Of a stretch of DNA of 64,000 nucleotides, positions 1-11,011 are shown piece after piece. How positions within the stretch are numbered: position 1 is the first letter of the stretch; each line of letters starts with the position of its first letter. The stretch comes from Suillus spraguei (taxonomy: Eukaryota; Basidiomycota; Agaricomycetes; Boletales; Suillaceae): NCBI GenBank assembly GCA_016800925.1, contig JABCPU010000022.1, positions 62,001-126,000 on the forward strand, in the 5' to 3' direction. The notes below the pieces were generated by a model. The model worked only from the letters and a program-made list of their open reading frames with translations, was not told the origin of the DNA and made no database searches. The translations under genes were made by a program, and so were the position numbers.

Positions 1-1338
1 AATTTATGCTTCAAATATTACATAATTGATATTCCTCCTAGGATAGCCACTAATAGTCACCTGATCTCAAATTTATGCATAGCCATTGATATCCCACATG
101 ACTTTTTCTCACACCCTTGAGCATATTACAAATCAACTATGACAATATTCAATACATAGGGTAGGTCAGCACCCCTACAAAATGTGGGAAAACAGTAGCA
201 TAGCCATTCATTTTGTCTATATAATACCCACCTTTTTGTCAATAAGAGAGAGATTTTCTCCCCCTCAAAAATATAACTGAGAGTGAAGTGTGACCAGCAC
301 TATCAGCACACTGTCAAGAACATTGTCAACAACAGTAAGATTGGAAGTCTACTCTGTGAGATAGCACTACCTTGAGCTCACTGTGCTCAACAACTAGCAA
401 GACCCTGAGCTCACTGTGTCTGACAACCAGCAAGACAACAATTTTTTTTTTGACAAATTCATTCTAGTTTCTTTCATCATCTTTCTCTCTGTTTTTCTTT
501 CTCTGTTCTCTGTTTCCTTGCTTCTGTTTCTTTTGAATCTTTCTCTTTTCTTCTTTTTCTTTGATTACTGGTCTCTCTCTCTCTTTCAAAGTTTGTTGGT
601 GCTAAGTGTCCTTGTGTTTCTAATATTTGTGTTGTCTCTTTAGTCCATCTAAGGCCAGAGTAGCTTAGTGGGAGAGACTTTAGAGGTTGACAGTGACACT
701 TGATCTCGCACATCTGAGTAGCGATACTGAGTTAAGGTCTTCACTGACTGATAGACTCTAGTTATTGAAAGGGAACTTGGTATTGAAATCCAAGGACGTC
801 CGTTCCTGTTATCTGCTTAATACTCATAGTGAGTTCCTTGGCAGCAGGTTCAATAGTAAGCTAGAAGATCTCTGAAGTAGTGACTAGTCTTGACCAGGGA
901 TCCTACCTGCTTGTCTGAGAAGGTGATTGTTGTAACTTCCCACAAATTGCAGTAGCACAATTGTTGCAAAACACCTGCATTCCATCAGAGAGAGTGATTC
1001 AGCCAGTTACTTCTGTTTCTTAGTTTGTTTGACTTCTGTGTTTTTCTTTGAAGTTTAGTTGTTTCGAGAATCTTTGTCATTGTCCAAGAGTTTGCTGATC
1101 TCACAGAAGTGACTCATTTGCTGACCGTAGCCTGGGGAACATAAACAGCCACCCACGTACAACCATGTTATCAGTCATTGGTATTTGTCTGAATCACTGA
1201 CCGTGGAGATATTTGGTTTTATAGGTCTTTATCTATAGATCATCTATCTAAGAAGACAGCGGCCAAGTTTGTTCTGAAGGGTGTGTCACTGTTTTTGGTA
1301 TTGGGGACATTCTAGCAGGAAGTGGTGGATTGATTCTT
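1..1338. other. Gene-free leader, possible tail of the LINE
   Basis: No convincing coding exon is visible. The stretch lies downstream (3') of the minus-strand LINE and may include its 3' untranslated tail. It contains an imperfect tandem duplication around 369-440 (CTTGAGCTCACTGTG followed by a CAGCAAGA-like end, twice) and a long pyrimidine-rich tract at about 440-640. Nothing else could be assigned. Confidence 0.4.
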
Positions 1339-3314
1339 CTACGTTTGGACAGTGGGGGCAGAATGGGTCTTTGGCTTTGTTGATTCAATGGAGGTGAGAG
1401 AGATATGTTGGGAGTGGAGGGTCATGAGGAGGCCGGTTAGATGCTTGGGGTAGGATGCAGTTAGTTTAATGGATGAGTGATTGATAACATTAGGATCTAG
1501 CCATTGGAGTCGGTTGTATCTTGGGGACTTGGACCATAGTCTTTTCCATCTTGCATGCATTGCTTGACAGTGGGCTTGCTTTAGCACTGATATGCTCAGT
1601 GGGAGGGATCCATAGTGTAGGTATTTTGGGAGGTCTTCATGTGCGCTGTTGTTGTCTCTGCTGATGGCTGCCTTCTTAGCTTCTACGTCTGCCATTTTGT
1701 TTCTGTGGATGTCTTCGTGTCCCGGTGACCATCGGAGTGTGACATCGTAGTCTGGGTGTCTTTTTGCTATCTTGCGCATTTCTCTAACAAAGTTATTTGC
1801 GATATAAGACCCAGGGCGTGCGTGTGAGTTCTCACTGGATTTGAGTGCAGCTTGGTTATCAATTGAGATGGAGAGTGGGAAAGTGAGGTCTGGTTCTGAT
1901 GTTAGTAGTTTTGCTGCTAGGGTGAGTCCTACCTCTTCCGCTTCGAAGACTGTGTGTTCATCTTCTTTACCTAGATGAAAATGTAATGTTCTGGGGCGGG
2001 TCCTTGCTCTGAACATTATTGTGGCTGCACCTATGTTTTTCTTGTATCCTGACCCATTGCAGAAGATTTGGATTTTGTCTTCTAGGTTAGCATGTTCTTC
2101 GGTTGCTTGTTTTCTGTCCGGTATGTGGGTCTTGTATGGGCAGGATAGTGATGGTGTGATTGATAGCGGTGTTTGGGTTTCTATGTCTTCTGGTTCAATG
2201 GAGAAGAGGCGGGTGAGTCTGTGGAGTGATGAGCAGTGAGATGTGACGTAGTTCTTTGCAGCTCATCTGACTGGGTTATGTAGTGGGTGGTTTTTCGGAA
2301 GGGCTGATAGTCGTACAATGGCTCTATGGTAGAAGTTCTGGAGGAGGAGGGTGATTGGTAGGATGTTAGCATGGACTTTGAGTAGGTCAGTGGCAGTACT
2401 TCTCATTGCTCCTGTTATGGCTAAGAGCGCTATGCATTGTACTGTTGTTAGGTGTTTTGCTACTCCTAGGGAGCCTCTTTGTGGGGAGTCAGAGTCGTCT
2501 TTGAAGGCCAGGGAGAACCACAGGTCTGCCGTGTATATCATCTTGGGAATTGCTACTGCTTGATAAAGTTGGCGCATTACGTGCGTCAGAATTCTTTTCA
2601 TCATTGTGGATAGGCAGCAGATTTGAAAGACATAGGCGGTTCCTTTTGCTACTGCATTATCGATTTGTGCTTTCCAGTGGAGTTCTTGGTCCAGTATAAC
2701 TCCTAGGAATTTGTGAGTTGGGGTAGGGCATATCGTTATTCCTTGAATCGTCATGCTGGGGTTGTTCCTTCTTCCTGTTCATTGAAAAGTCCATTAGTGC
2801 GAACTTACTTGTTTTGAATCATGAGTTATGGTCTCTTGACCATTCAAAACCTCCTCCTTCTCGTTCTAACATGTCTTGAAGTATACAGTGTGTTGTTTTG
2901 AAGTCCTTCGCTATGGCTACAAATGCAGTGTCATCTACAAAGGCGAGAGTTAGTTCTTTGAGTGCTTCTCTTCCTACCCTGGGTTTCGCTACTTCTACAA
3001 GGTCCGAGTTATAAATAATATAAAGTATCATAGATAGTGGGTCTCCTTGACCTATACCGTTATTGATGGGTATCCAGTCAGATGTGAATCCATCGAAATG
3101 TAGTTGTGTTTTCCTATCTGTTAGTAATCTTTCCATGAATTCTACTAGTTCTCTTGGTATTCTTCATTTTTTCATGTTATGGATTAGGCATTTGGTGATG
3201 GCGTTAGGGAAGGCTCCTTCGATGTTGAGGAATAATACTGATGCAACTTTCTTTGTTCTCCAGGCATTGCAGATTGTTTCTTCCAGTAGGTGTAGGGAGT
3301 CGGTTGTGGATCAG
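1339..3314 (-). pseudogene. LINE reverse transcriptase (C-terminal half) with RNase H
   Basis: This is the downstream half of the LINE polymerase. Recognisable parts in order are a palm block (LFLNIEGAFPNAI, about 3200-3240), NNGIGQGDPLS (about 3050), the catalytic Tyr/Phe-V-D-D motif, a thumb segment with HKFLGVILDQELHWK, and an RNase H domain with its acidic residues and the HRNKMADVEAK signature. The parts are spread over several frames and separated by stops at about 3164, 2755-2820, 2260 and 2020, so no single product can be made. RNase H after the reverse transcriptase is typical of I/Tad-type fungal LINEs; the exact clade cannot be called by eye. Confidence 0.85.
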
Positions 3315-4270
3315 TGTAAAGATACAACCTAACCTGGGCTGTAGATAAATTACCTCCTAAGTTAGTATGTGAGTTTTGCGCTCTGTCTAGTCTGCTTCAC
3401 TTGTGAGAACAAGAGCGTTCGACCCTAAAGTGGGATGCCTATTAGTATGGTCAAGTTTGAGTCAAACTTATGTGCGAAAGGAGTGTCGTGGTCAGCGGTA
3501 AGTTGCCGCAGTCAGCGATGATGCCGCTGGAACTAGCGTCATGTGTACTACCGTGGTTGAGATATAGTCAGTAACAGTAGTGTCGAGTGAGCTATGTTGA
3601 GCAATGATATCAGCAGTAACAGTAAAGTTGCAAGCGGTGCAAAGAAACAGTAAAGAAAGCCACGGTACTTTCAGCAGTAAAGTAGCAGTGCGTGAGAAGT
3701 TCAGTCAAAATAACAGTCAAAAGTCCAGCGGTATGCCAGCGGTAATGGAGAATGAGCATGATAGATTAACGAGCAATAAGGAACTTTAAAGACTATGTCC
3801 ACTACTGGGTGGATCCAGAGCTAGACGATAATCCTGACCTATAGTATGTGCAATGGTGTAAAATCAGGTACTGTATCGTGCAGGGTATGTGGTGCTTATA
3901 TCCTAAATCATATGTACTCGGAATGCTCTAGGTGAGATCAGTAGTGCTCAACTGTAGTAACTGCCATATGTAAACGTAGCGTGAGGCGCTGCGGCACGAG
4001 GCAACATGTAATAAGGCTTGCCATGGAATCAGTGATAACGAACATAAAACAAATGACGCACCAAATGGAGCTATGTGGACGCAGCAAGGACATGGGAGGA
4101 CATCGGTACGTGGAATGTGGTGCGGTAGTTGGTATGGTGTGCGGTAAACGTGGGATGCCGCCAGTAATGCTAAAGGGGTAAGACAGCCATGGACAAGTGG
4201 TAACTCCTATAGACGTGAGATGAGTGTCAAAAGATGGGGTTTTAAGCCCAGCACCAATATGTTCGTTACA
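3315..4270 (-). mobile_element. Solo LTR, family A
   Basis: A 956-bp insertion interrupts the reverse transcriptase exactly between FGGRPSQ and STTDSL. It begins TGTAAAGAT and ends TTCGTTACA, giving TG..CA ends with a TGTAA/TTACA inverted terminus. No 5-bp target duplication is visible (ATCAG before, TTGGC after), so the flanks have mutated or recombined. Its right-hand ~500 bp (about 3770-4270) is closely matched by 18100-18601. No internal coding region is present. Confidence 0.75.
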
Positions 4271-4732
4271 TTGGCTTGGGCGTCCTCCAAAGTGAGTGTT
4301 GGGGAGGAGTTGGTGTCGTTTGAGTAGGTAGGTCATTTGTTCGGCAACTACTGCTGTTAGTAGCTTGCATGTTGTGTTGAGTAGTGCGATTGGTCTGTAG
4401 GCTTTGGGGGTGGTATAGTTTGGCTTGCCTGGTTTGCGTAGTACCACGGTCATGAATTTATGCCAGGGTTCATAGTACGTTTGGTGTGAGAAGACTCCAT
4501 TGAAGAGGTGGACAAGGTAGGGGGTCAGTGTCTTGGTGCATTGTTTGAATACTATGTTGCAAATTCCGTCGGGGCCTGGTGCTTTGAAGCTGCTGAGGTT
4601 GACTATTGCTTTGCTGACCTGGTCTTTGGTGAATGGAGTGTGTCTTGCTATCGGTTCTGGGTATGTGAAGTCAGTTGGTACATTATTAGCGGGGGGAGGG
4701 GGGGGAAATAGTGCTTGCATCAGGAAATTCAC
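4271..4732 (-). pseudogene. LINE reverse transcriptase (N-terminal half)
   Basis: The minus-strand frame reads the fingers and early palm of a non-LTR reverse transcriptase (SSFKAPGPDGICNIVFKQC, then MTVVLRKPGKPNY, KAYRPIALLNTTCKLL, HFGGRPSQ). It then runs straight into the solo LTR at 4270. The apparent ATG at 4732 lies inside the MITE, so the open frame is a chance fusion of MITE and LINE. The homopurine run at 4691-4708 encodes a proline stretch. Confidence 0.85.
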
Positions 4733-4990
4733 ACATTCCTTAACATGCTTAATCAGCTTAACTCACTTATCTCAAAACTTGTTTGCTCTCTCTCACATCA
4801 TTCACCTGGCATATCTTATATTTTTTGAGTGCGAAATACAATAAAACATGTATATTCATATATCTCAACTTTTTTTTTCTGAATTCATTCACATTGAAAT
4901 TTTGGACAAGTAGATTCAATTTCACCAAGGCAGTTAAGTGTAAATAAGTCCGCATAAGGGCACGTCAAGGAATGTGTGAATTTCCTGATG
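4718..4990 (+). mobile_element. KDZ-derived MITE, copy 1
   Basis: This 273-bp non-coding element has ~31-bp terminal inverted repeats that start CATCAGGAAATTCACACATT and carry two mismatches. Near-identical copies are at 34641-34914 and 55934-56206. Its left arm equals the right end of the 11.3 kb KDZ element (46639-46823) and its right arm equals the left end of that element (35523-35617). It is therefore an internal-deletion derivative, not an independent family. No target duplication is evident. It abuts the truncated LINE. Confidence 0.9.
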
Positions 4991-5820
4991 TGATCCGGAT
5001 TCTTTCCCCCTATACTCCGGCTATAATCTTGTCACCATTGTCTTCTATTCTCTCTCTGGTTCGTCGGAATCCAACATATGTGTCCCATCCACAATCAGAG
5101 CTCAGAACCAGCAGGTCATAAGAGGTCGTAATAGCTTGGAACACAAAATATTGTTAAGCGTGAGTGACCAGTCCTTTGTTACTCGTCCGACTCCCGTGAC
5201 TTCAAGGTACCGAGCAATTGCTCCTTCAAGCCTATGCAAGACCCCGAGGAGCCCATCAAGACAATAATACTCTACAATTGCCGTTTCTCACTTACTATCC
5301 TGCCTCCACGACCGCTGCTCCTACCATGACATCTCCGAGTTCTTTTATTCACCACCGTATCACAAATTCGCTGCAGCCCCAACAATCTCGCCTCCCCAGA
5401 TCTCATTCACCCCTTCAACTTTCAACACCTCAATGCCACCTTCTATACTAAGTATGCCAAAGCATCATCGAAATACTTTTATCATCGCGTCACACATGTT
5501 GTAGTATTCAAACCATTAATAAAAACTGCATTATCAGGCATTGTATCATTCATGGTCCGCTACTCTACAGCTCCTTGCAAGGTACTGAAAGTGCTCAGTT
5601 GGTCTCGAGTGGGAGATGTACTGTGGATGTAGTAGGATTCTAGGAAGTGTGGCACTAAAAGATGGGGAACGAGCTCGATGATCTGTGACACGTGCAGCAG
5701 TTAGTGCATAAGTAGGAGTGCTGAATGTCGATACTGGGATGATAGTGGAACTGGGTATATTAGTTAGATTTTATACCTCAAGTTATCAAGAACTGCCAAC
5801 ACTTAGTATGTATTACCTAG
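4991..5820. other. No recognisable gene
   Basis: Short open frames only. An open stretch at 5218-5451 (+) is rich in Ser, Thr, Pro and Gln and shows no domain. I see no repeat shared with the rest of the window. Confidence 0.4.
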
Positions 5821-6297
5821 ATGTGGTTGTCATATGATATTGATGGTTTGCTCATAGTTGCGAATCCTCAACCTGACATGAACTCAATTTGCAATGCCTT
5901 CCAGCACCGGGTCGCTCCGGATGCGCATGACATTGCGCCCTACTTCCATGGCTATCTTGGATTCCACGTCTCAGTTTGGCCTGACTTTCCACAACTCCGT
6001 GGTTTGGTTAGTGCACCCTCAGCGAATCCACACCCATTTATCCAACTGGTTCATCGTCGTACTGGTGAGTTGTAGCCCAATTTATAGAATATTATTCGAA
6101 AACCTAATTCAAGATACAAAGGATCTATTTGAGGTGCTGCCACTAGTCAGTCAGCTCATCGTGGACGACGTGCATCCACACATCTACCACTCGGACAAGG
6201 ACAGGATGGCATTGTCACGATGAACAGGCTCTCGGCCTATGAAACAGGCCTTCTGGCTGACCTCTCCGCTGATACAGGTGTGAGTGTCTGGGACTAG
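5821..6297 (+). pseudogene. Unrecognised gene fragment, probably frameshifted
   Basis: Three plus-strand blocks look coding but do not join. They are 5821-6075 (contains SYDIDGLLIVANPQPDM and FHGYLGFHVSVWPDF), about 6122-6223 (contains VSQLIVDDVHPHIYHSDKD) and about 6206-6297 (contains TMNRLSAYETGLLADLSAD). A GTGAGT donor at 6065 and an acceptor at 6121 bound a 57-nt candidate intron, but joining there gives a stop after two codons, so the frame is broken. I do not recognise the family. It may be the 3' remnant of a host gene. Confidence 0.35.
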
Positions 6298-7560
6298 GAC
6301 GGCCTTTTTGAGAGATGCGACCAATGTGGGTATTTCGTTGCGACGGTGCTTCGAATGCATATCCCACTTTGTAAAGCATGAATGGTTTCGCTAATATATA
6401 TCCTGTTGTCAACAAAATTTTGATTCTTCACACAAGGTGACGGGGGTCTAAGTTTTACCATTGGCAGATATATGTGAGTAGATATTTTACGGTACAAGTG
6501 CGCTATGCGTTTGTTTACGGGTTCATTGTAACACCTAGGTGTCGCATCTCAAAGCAAGGGTTTGGTACGGTATTACTTTGCGGAACATGTCCGAAACTTG
6601 CGTGCAACTCAACACTTACTAATTTTACTATGACGATCTTGTGACTGGCCATTCTATCTCTGCGTCCATAGTATTGCTCTAAAGAGCCATAAGTCTTAGA
6701 CGGTGCAGTGAACCACCTGCGCAAATTATGGCAATGTAGGTATGTAGTTACTTGACTGGAGTTGTCCAAGGAGCGCTCATCTTCTCCAAGACCACTTGAT
6801 GATATCGTTTCTACCTCATCACCTACCACCTGCTAAAGTTCTCTGGTTTCTGTACTTGTTCTTCATAATCGTGCATGTACGATACATCCACATGTTCGGC
6901 CCTCATCTTCCGGTTGAAGTACATTATCTATCAAAACAGCCGCACTTCAGTCGTGCAGGAGCCTCCAGTATTCTGTCTTGCTACGACTTATCTGACACTG
7001 TCAATGGGACAAGGGGAGGGGGGGTTCGAGAATGAACTGGTTTAGCATTGAGGTTCCAACCAGAAAGGCCGATGACTTTTGCAGTGCCAAAGTACCTCTA
7101 TAAGACCAAAGGGCGCAACTTGGAACGAATGTTGCTTGGTGAAAGACCAAATAGCACCACCTATAATATAGTCTCCCTGAAAGTCTTCCGGGATAAGACA
7201 TCACTCTGATTCTCACTGTACGTTTGATGAACCAAGAATTCAAATTTGTTTGATATCATGAGTAATGAATGTTTAACGTCCTGAAGAACAAAGATAATGA
7301 AAGGCTAATAAGCGACATCGAGACTCGACGAAGAGAAGACAGCGTAGAAGATAATAACTGGCCCACTGACCGACCAATCCTTTGACCATGCATCATGCAG
7401 TTGTTCCGAATCCGAGAAAGTGAGACGCAAGAACAAAAACAAATTCACAGATCGCCACAACAGTGAAACATCCCGTGCAGAACAAGACTCGCGGGGTACG
7501 TACACACCCTGCATGACAACAAAGCCCTTCTCTGGCGAGTCAGCGACCCAGGTCTTCTCT
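6298..7560. other. No recognisable gene
   Basis: Small open frames exist on both strands (for example minus 6515-6829 and minus 7001-7243). None shows a known motif or a convincing exon series. This is the region downstream of the P450 gene. Confidence 0.4.
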
Positions 7561-10044
7561 TCAAGTCCTCCGTTTGAATACCAGGGGAAGGCGGGTTGGT
7601 CTAGACAGCCATCAGCATTTCATATTACAGTATTAAAAGTTCAACGTACGCTAGAGTGAGTATACTTTGTGCATGAAGTACTCTCGCCTTGCGCTGCTCA
7701 TATGTCTCGCCAGCGAATTGCGGCTCGTCCTTGATCGAAATGGTATATTGTGAAATCAAAATAGTGAGAACAGCTGCTCCCTCGGTTTCCGTGAACCTAG
7801 GCAAATTCAAATGGATGACCAAGAACATTGACAATATGCTCACTTTCTTCCTACACACCCTCTATAGCCTGCATTTACATGGGCGTCTTCAAGTTCGTTC
7901 TGAGTAAGATGTTAAGACACTCACCACTACTATAGGCGAGGAATGCATCTCGGTTCCAGTCACCCAAGAATCGTTCGGGTTTAAACGTGAATGGATCTTC
8001 CCAGTACTTGGCTGCAGTCATGCGCAAGGTTATTATCGTGTCTCTTTGCATCTGGCAAGCATCTTACGATTGTAGTGAAGCGCAGGCACGTTCAGTGAGA
8101 GATTCAATCCTGCAGGCACAACGACCGTTTTCGGCGTCCCATCCACATCTGTGAGGGTGAAGGTCGTGTCTTCGGCACTTGTCTTCGGCACATGGGAAAC
8201 CTGGGCCTAAAGTTAACAAAATCACCGAGATATTCGTTCTACTAACATACAGGGGGAAACATCCGCAGTGCTTCGTTAAGCACGCTGCCACGATATCAGC
8301 CCATAACCCAGTTGATTCAGAGGAAAACTGACGCAGAAGAGTAGGCCAATGACGGCATATCATCATAAGTCTGTCAAAAACATTGTGAGCCTAGCTGTAT
8401 AGCTTCCTGTAATTCAGGGGTCCATACAGGAATTCTTCCATCAGGCAGTACACGCTTGATGTGTTGGTACATTTCTTCTTGCTTATCAGGATGCAAAGCC
8501 AATAGTGCGAACGCAAAAGAAAGCGTGTGGGCTGTCGTCTGCAAATTGTCAGTGCAAGGCAAAAGTATGAAAGGGGTGTAGTACCTCGTGTCCTGCGACC
8601 AAAAATATAAAGATGTTGCCTGTTTGACAATGTCGTCATGTTCTTGCTACAGGATCTGAAATCGTAGCCTACTAATTAATTCGCTGTCGCTTAACTTTAC
8701 TTCATCCTTTGATAAATTATCATCGTCATTTGCGGACAACAAACTTGATAATAGGTCGTTACTATCTTCTTTGTGCTGGGATCCCTGCCGTTTGTGGATC
8801 ATCTCTGTAAGGTATCGCTACAAAAGGGGGTCATTAAACATGTAAGTGACCAGCCACAATTATAGTACAAACATGTAATTCATCGAAGGCAAGCCCTGCA
8901 CGCCTGAAACGTTGAGTGAACCCCATGGCCCATCTAGGTACTAATAACTTAATGATGAGGTTCTGTGTTACTGTGTGTAGAGCATCTTTGAAAGTGAGCT
9001 GGTGTCCGAGTGGGACAACAGCGTTCTCTGTCCAGGATATAGGACGACCAAAACCTATCTCGAGTTGATCATGTTGACAGCTACTTATTGATAACGCAGA
9101 TCATGCTCACCTGCAGCCCCGATCACGAACAGGGCGATCTGTTGATCCGAATAAAATTAAAGAAGCGCAGAGGTGGCGCCAAGAGCTCTTACTGGCAAAG
9201 TCAGATCTACAGAGTGATTGACAACCACTTCTTCTTGTCCAGCCCACATTGTATCAAACAGGTCGAGCATGATCTGTGTCGTTGCATTCCAGACCAATCT
9301 ATTGTTCCTCTTCAAGTTGTAAGTTAGGATAGCTCCATCATACGCATGAACATCAGTTACTAACTTCTGAAAACGCAGGTGCAACGATCTTGTGGTAACG
9401 CTTCCACTCATCGCCTTCGGAAGCAACAATGTTTGCACCAAAGAAATTTATTATGGCGTATTGGGCAAGAGGTTTCGGGAAGCGTCCTCCACGAGACCAG
9501 ACAATATTCTTTGACACGATTAATCAAATTGTCAACCTTTCAAGGCAGAAATGGACGAATATACCTTAATCACATTAACATCTGCTATCAACAATGATCC
9601 CCTTGCTCTCGGCCAGCATGCCGCCTAAAACCATTAGCCTCTTCCATACTACGTGTTGCAAGCAACTTACAGAAGAAATTATATCAAGACCCCTCTCCGC
9701 AAAGGCTTCCGAAATTCCGTTAACCAGGGAAAATGAATTAACATGAAAAATGTTCAACGTACGACCATGCTTCGACAGCCAAAAATGATCATGACCCATG
9801 GTTAACAAGGGGTCGGGGGAAGCATGTTTCCGAGCGCAGTTGAGGAACTGAGAATTGTTCTGTATCCTGGAAGATAACTATGCAGGATAATTATTTCTAT
9901 GTAAGTAATTCGATAAAACTGGGAAACTCACTGAATACTTGCCAATAGTCGACGGAAGTCCAAAAAAAGCTGGAATGCGCGCAGTGCAGCCACTGAACCC
10001 ACCAATATTGAAATGGTCTCCAACGACAAACCAGTGACAGTCAT
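7561..10044 (-). CDS. Cytochrome P450 monooxygenase
   Basis: A multi-exon minus-strand gene encodes a microsomal-type P450 that appears intact after splicing. The start at 10044 gives a hydrophobic N-terminal anchor (MTVTGLSLETISILVG). Exon 1 ends at 9932 with a GTGAGT donor. In order the exons then carry SLLIADVNVIK, the C-helix motif EWKRYHK (about 9395), FGRPISWTENAVVPLGH (about 9040), the I-helix motif AGHETTAH (split by an intron near 8550), the ExxR motif as EALRM (about 8270), the PERF motif (about 7970) and the haem loop GYRGCVGRK with its Cys (about 7860), and end at PLVFKRRT. Frames stay open across about a dozen short introns. Fungal P450s of this form oxidise small lipophilic substrates at the ER; the substrate and CYP family are not deducible. 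A KDZ element sits 490 bp upstream of the start. Confidence 0.9.
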
Positions 10045-10534
10045 GTTTGCAAGGTGTTGGAAATGAAGACGTCGTGAGCACACAACCCACTACACTGCAC
10101 CCTTGCAGATCTATCATATACACAGGATATTTCAAATCCGGTTTTCGGAATGGACTATCATTTTTACCGTGAGCATGTTGGAATCCGAAGGATCCGAGAT
10201 AGGTACGAGCGGGAAGAGATAAGAGTGGTCCGAGCGCAAGGCCATTACGGCCAATAGGGTATGCCAGCGTCACGGCGTCCATCAGCAAACTACTAATTTG
10301 GTGAGAGGTTTCACACAAACAACTATACAAGGTATTAAGGGAGTTCACAGTTGCGCTGGCGAGGCGTTTTTCGCCGAATTTGTCGCTTTGTTGTCCACCT
10401 CTGTTTTGTCACCTTGGTGGCCGGTTTAGAAATCGCAACTTCGGCATGCTCCGTCGGAGTCTGAATTCCACTCAATCCCCAATTGGACTGCTCGTTCTAG
10501 TCGAGCGCTGCAGCGCACCTGGACCTCACGTATT
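10045..10534. other. P450 upstream region
   Basis: This 490-bp stretch between the P450 start codon and the left end of the KDZ element presumably holds the P450 promoter. No TATA box stands out. The last 22 bp (CACCTGGACCTCACGTATTA plus CT) recur exactly just before the Harbinger end at 50697. Confidence 0.4.
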
Positions 10535-10810
10535 ACTTAACTAATTAACTTGGTATTCCCAGGGGGGAGCGCCAACCTAATTAACTCAGAATTCATCAAT
10601 CACATACACTGCCAGTATATAGCTCAGTAAATGCTGAATACCTACACTTAAACGAATCAACCGTGAGATGGCTATCAGGAACTGCCGCAAACCCGCCCCA
10701 TATACACAGATAAGGTAATACCCATACGTGTTAGCCATCGTCAGCAATGTCCGCAACCTTCGTGCTCATTGTCATCGACAACGAGCTTGATATCTTACTC
10801 AATTTTAAGT
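10535..10810 (+). repeat. Left terminal inverted repeat of KDZ element 2
   Basis: Matches the reverse complement of about 18740-19034. Shared blocks include GGGGGGAGCGCCAACC, CAGTATATAGCTCAG and AGATAAGGTAATACCCATA. The inner end contains a short open frame (SATFVLIVIDNE) whose counterpart in the other arm reads STTFMLIVVDND. The right arm has an extra ~12 bp near the middle. Confidence 0.85.
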
Positions 10811-11011
10811 ATAAACTACCATTTTTTTCAATGTAAGGGCACAAAATACTTCAACAATTGCTTATTTCAAGTAAGTACAACACAAATCAAACTACAAACA
10901 GCGAGTAGGAGAGATAATCAAGATGTAGCAGTGGCCTCAGAGGTAGGAGCAGGGCCACCAGCACTAGAACCGCTAGCAGTGCCCCATGCAGGGTTTTGTC
11001 TTCCTTGGACC

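Larger units (their letters stand above)
1339..4717 (-). mobile_element. Degenerate non-LTR (LINE) retrotransposon, 5'-truncated
   Basis: Minus-strand coding blocks of a LINE polymerase lie in order from 4.7 kb down to 1.34 kb. They are the start of the reverse transcriptase (APGPDGI, KAYRPIALL, FGGRPSQ), then STTDSLHLL and a palm block, the catalytic FVDD motif near 2930-2950, a thumb-like region (2263-2754), and an RNase H domain (1339-2016, with SIDNQAAL and WSPGHEDIHRNKMADVEAK). The endonuclease half expected upstream is missing, which is common for 5'-truncated LINEs. The upstream border is the edge of a MITE at 4718. A solo LTR at 3315-4270 separates FGGRPSQ from STTDSL. The element is a relic. 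Confidence 0.85.

Noticed and set aside
650..735. tRNA or tRNA-derived SINE (A-box-like TAGCTTAGTGGGAGAG)
   Set aside because: No acceptable B box and no cloverleaf could be drawn, so only the A-box-like word is present.
4508..4844. Plus-strand proteins across the LINE/MITE junction
   Set aside because: They are antisense shadows of the reverse transcriptase and run into a non-coding MITE.
10747..10830. Short gene in the KDZ element 2 terminal repeat (SATFVLIVIDNE)
   Set aside because: It is present in both terminal repeats, ends quickly on the left arm and has no domain. It is more likely part of the terminus or a remnant.
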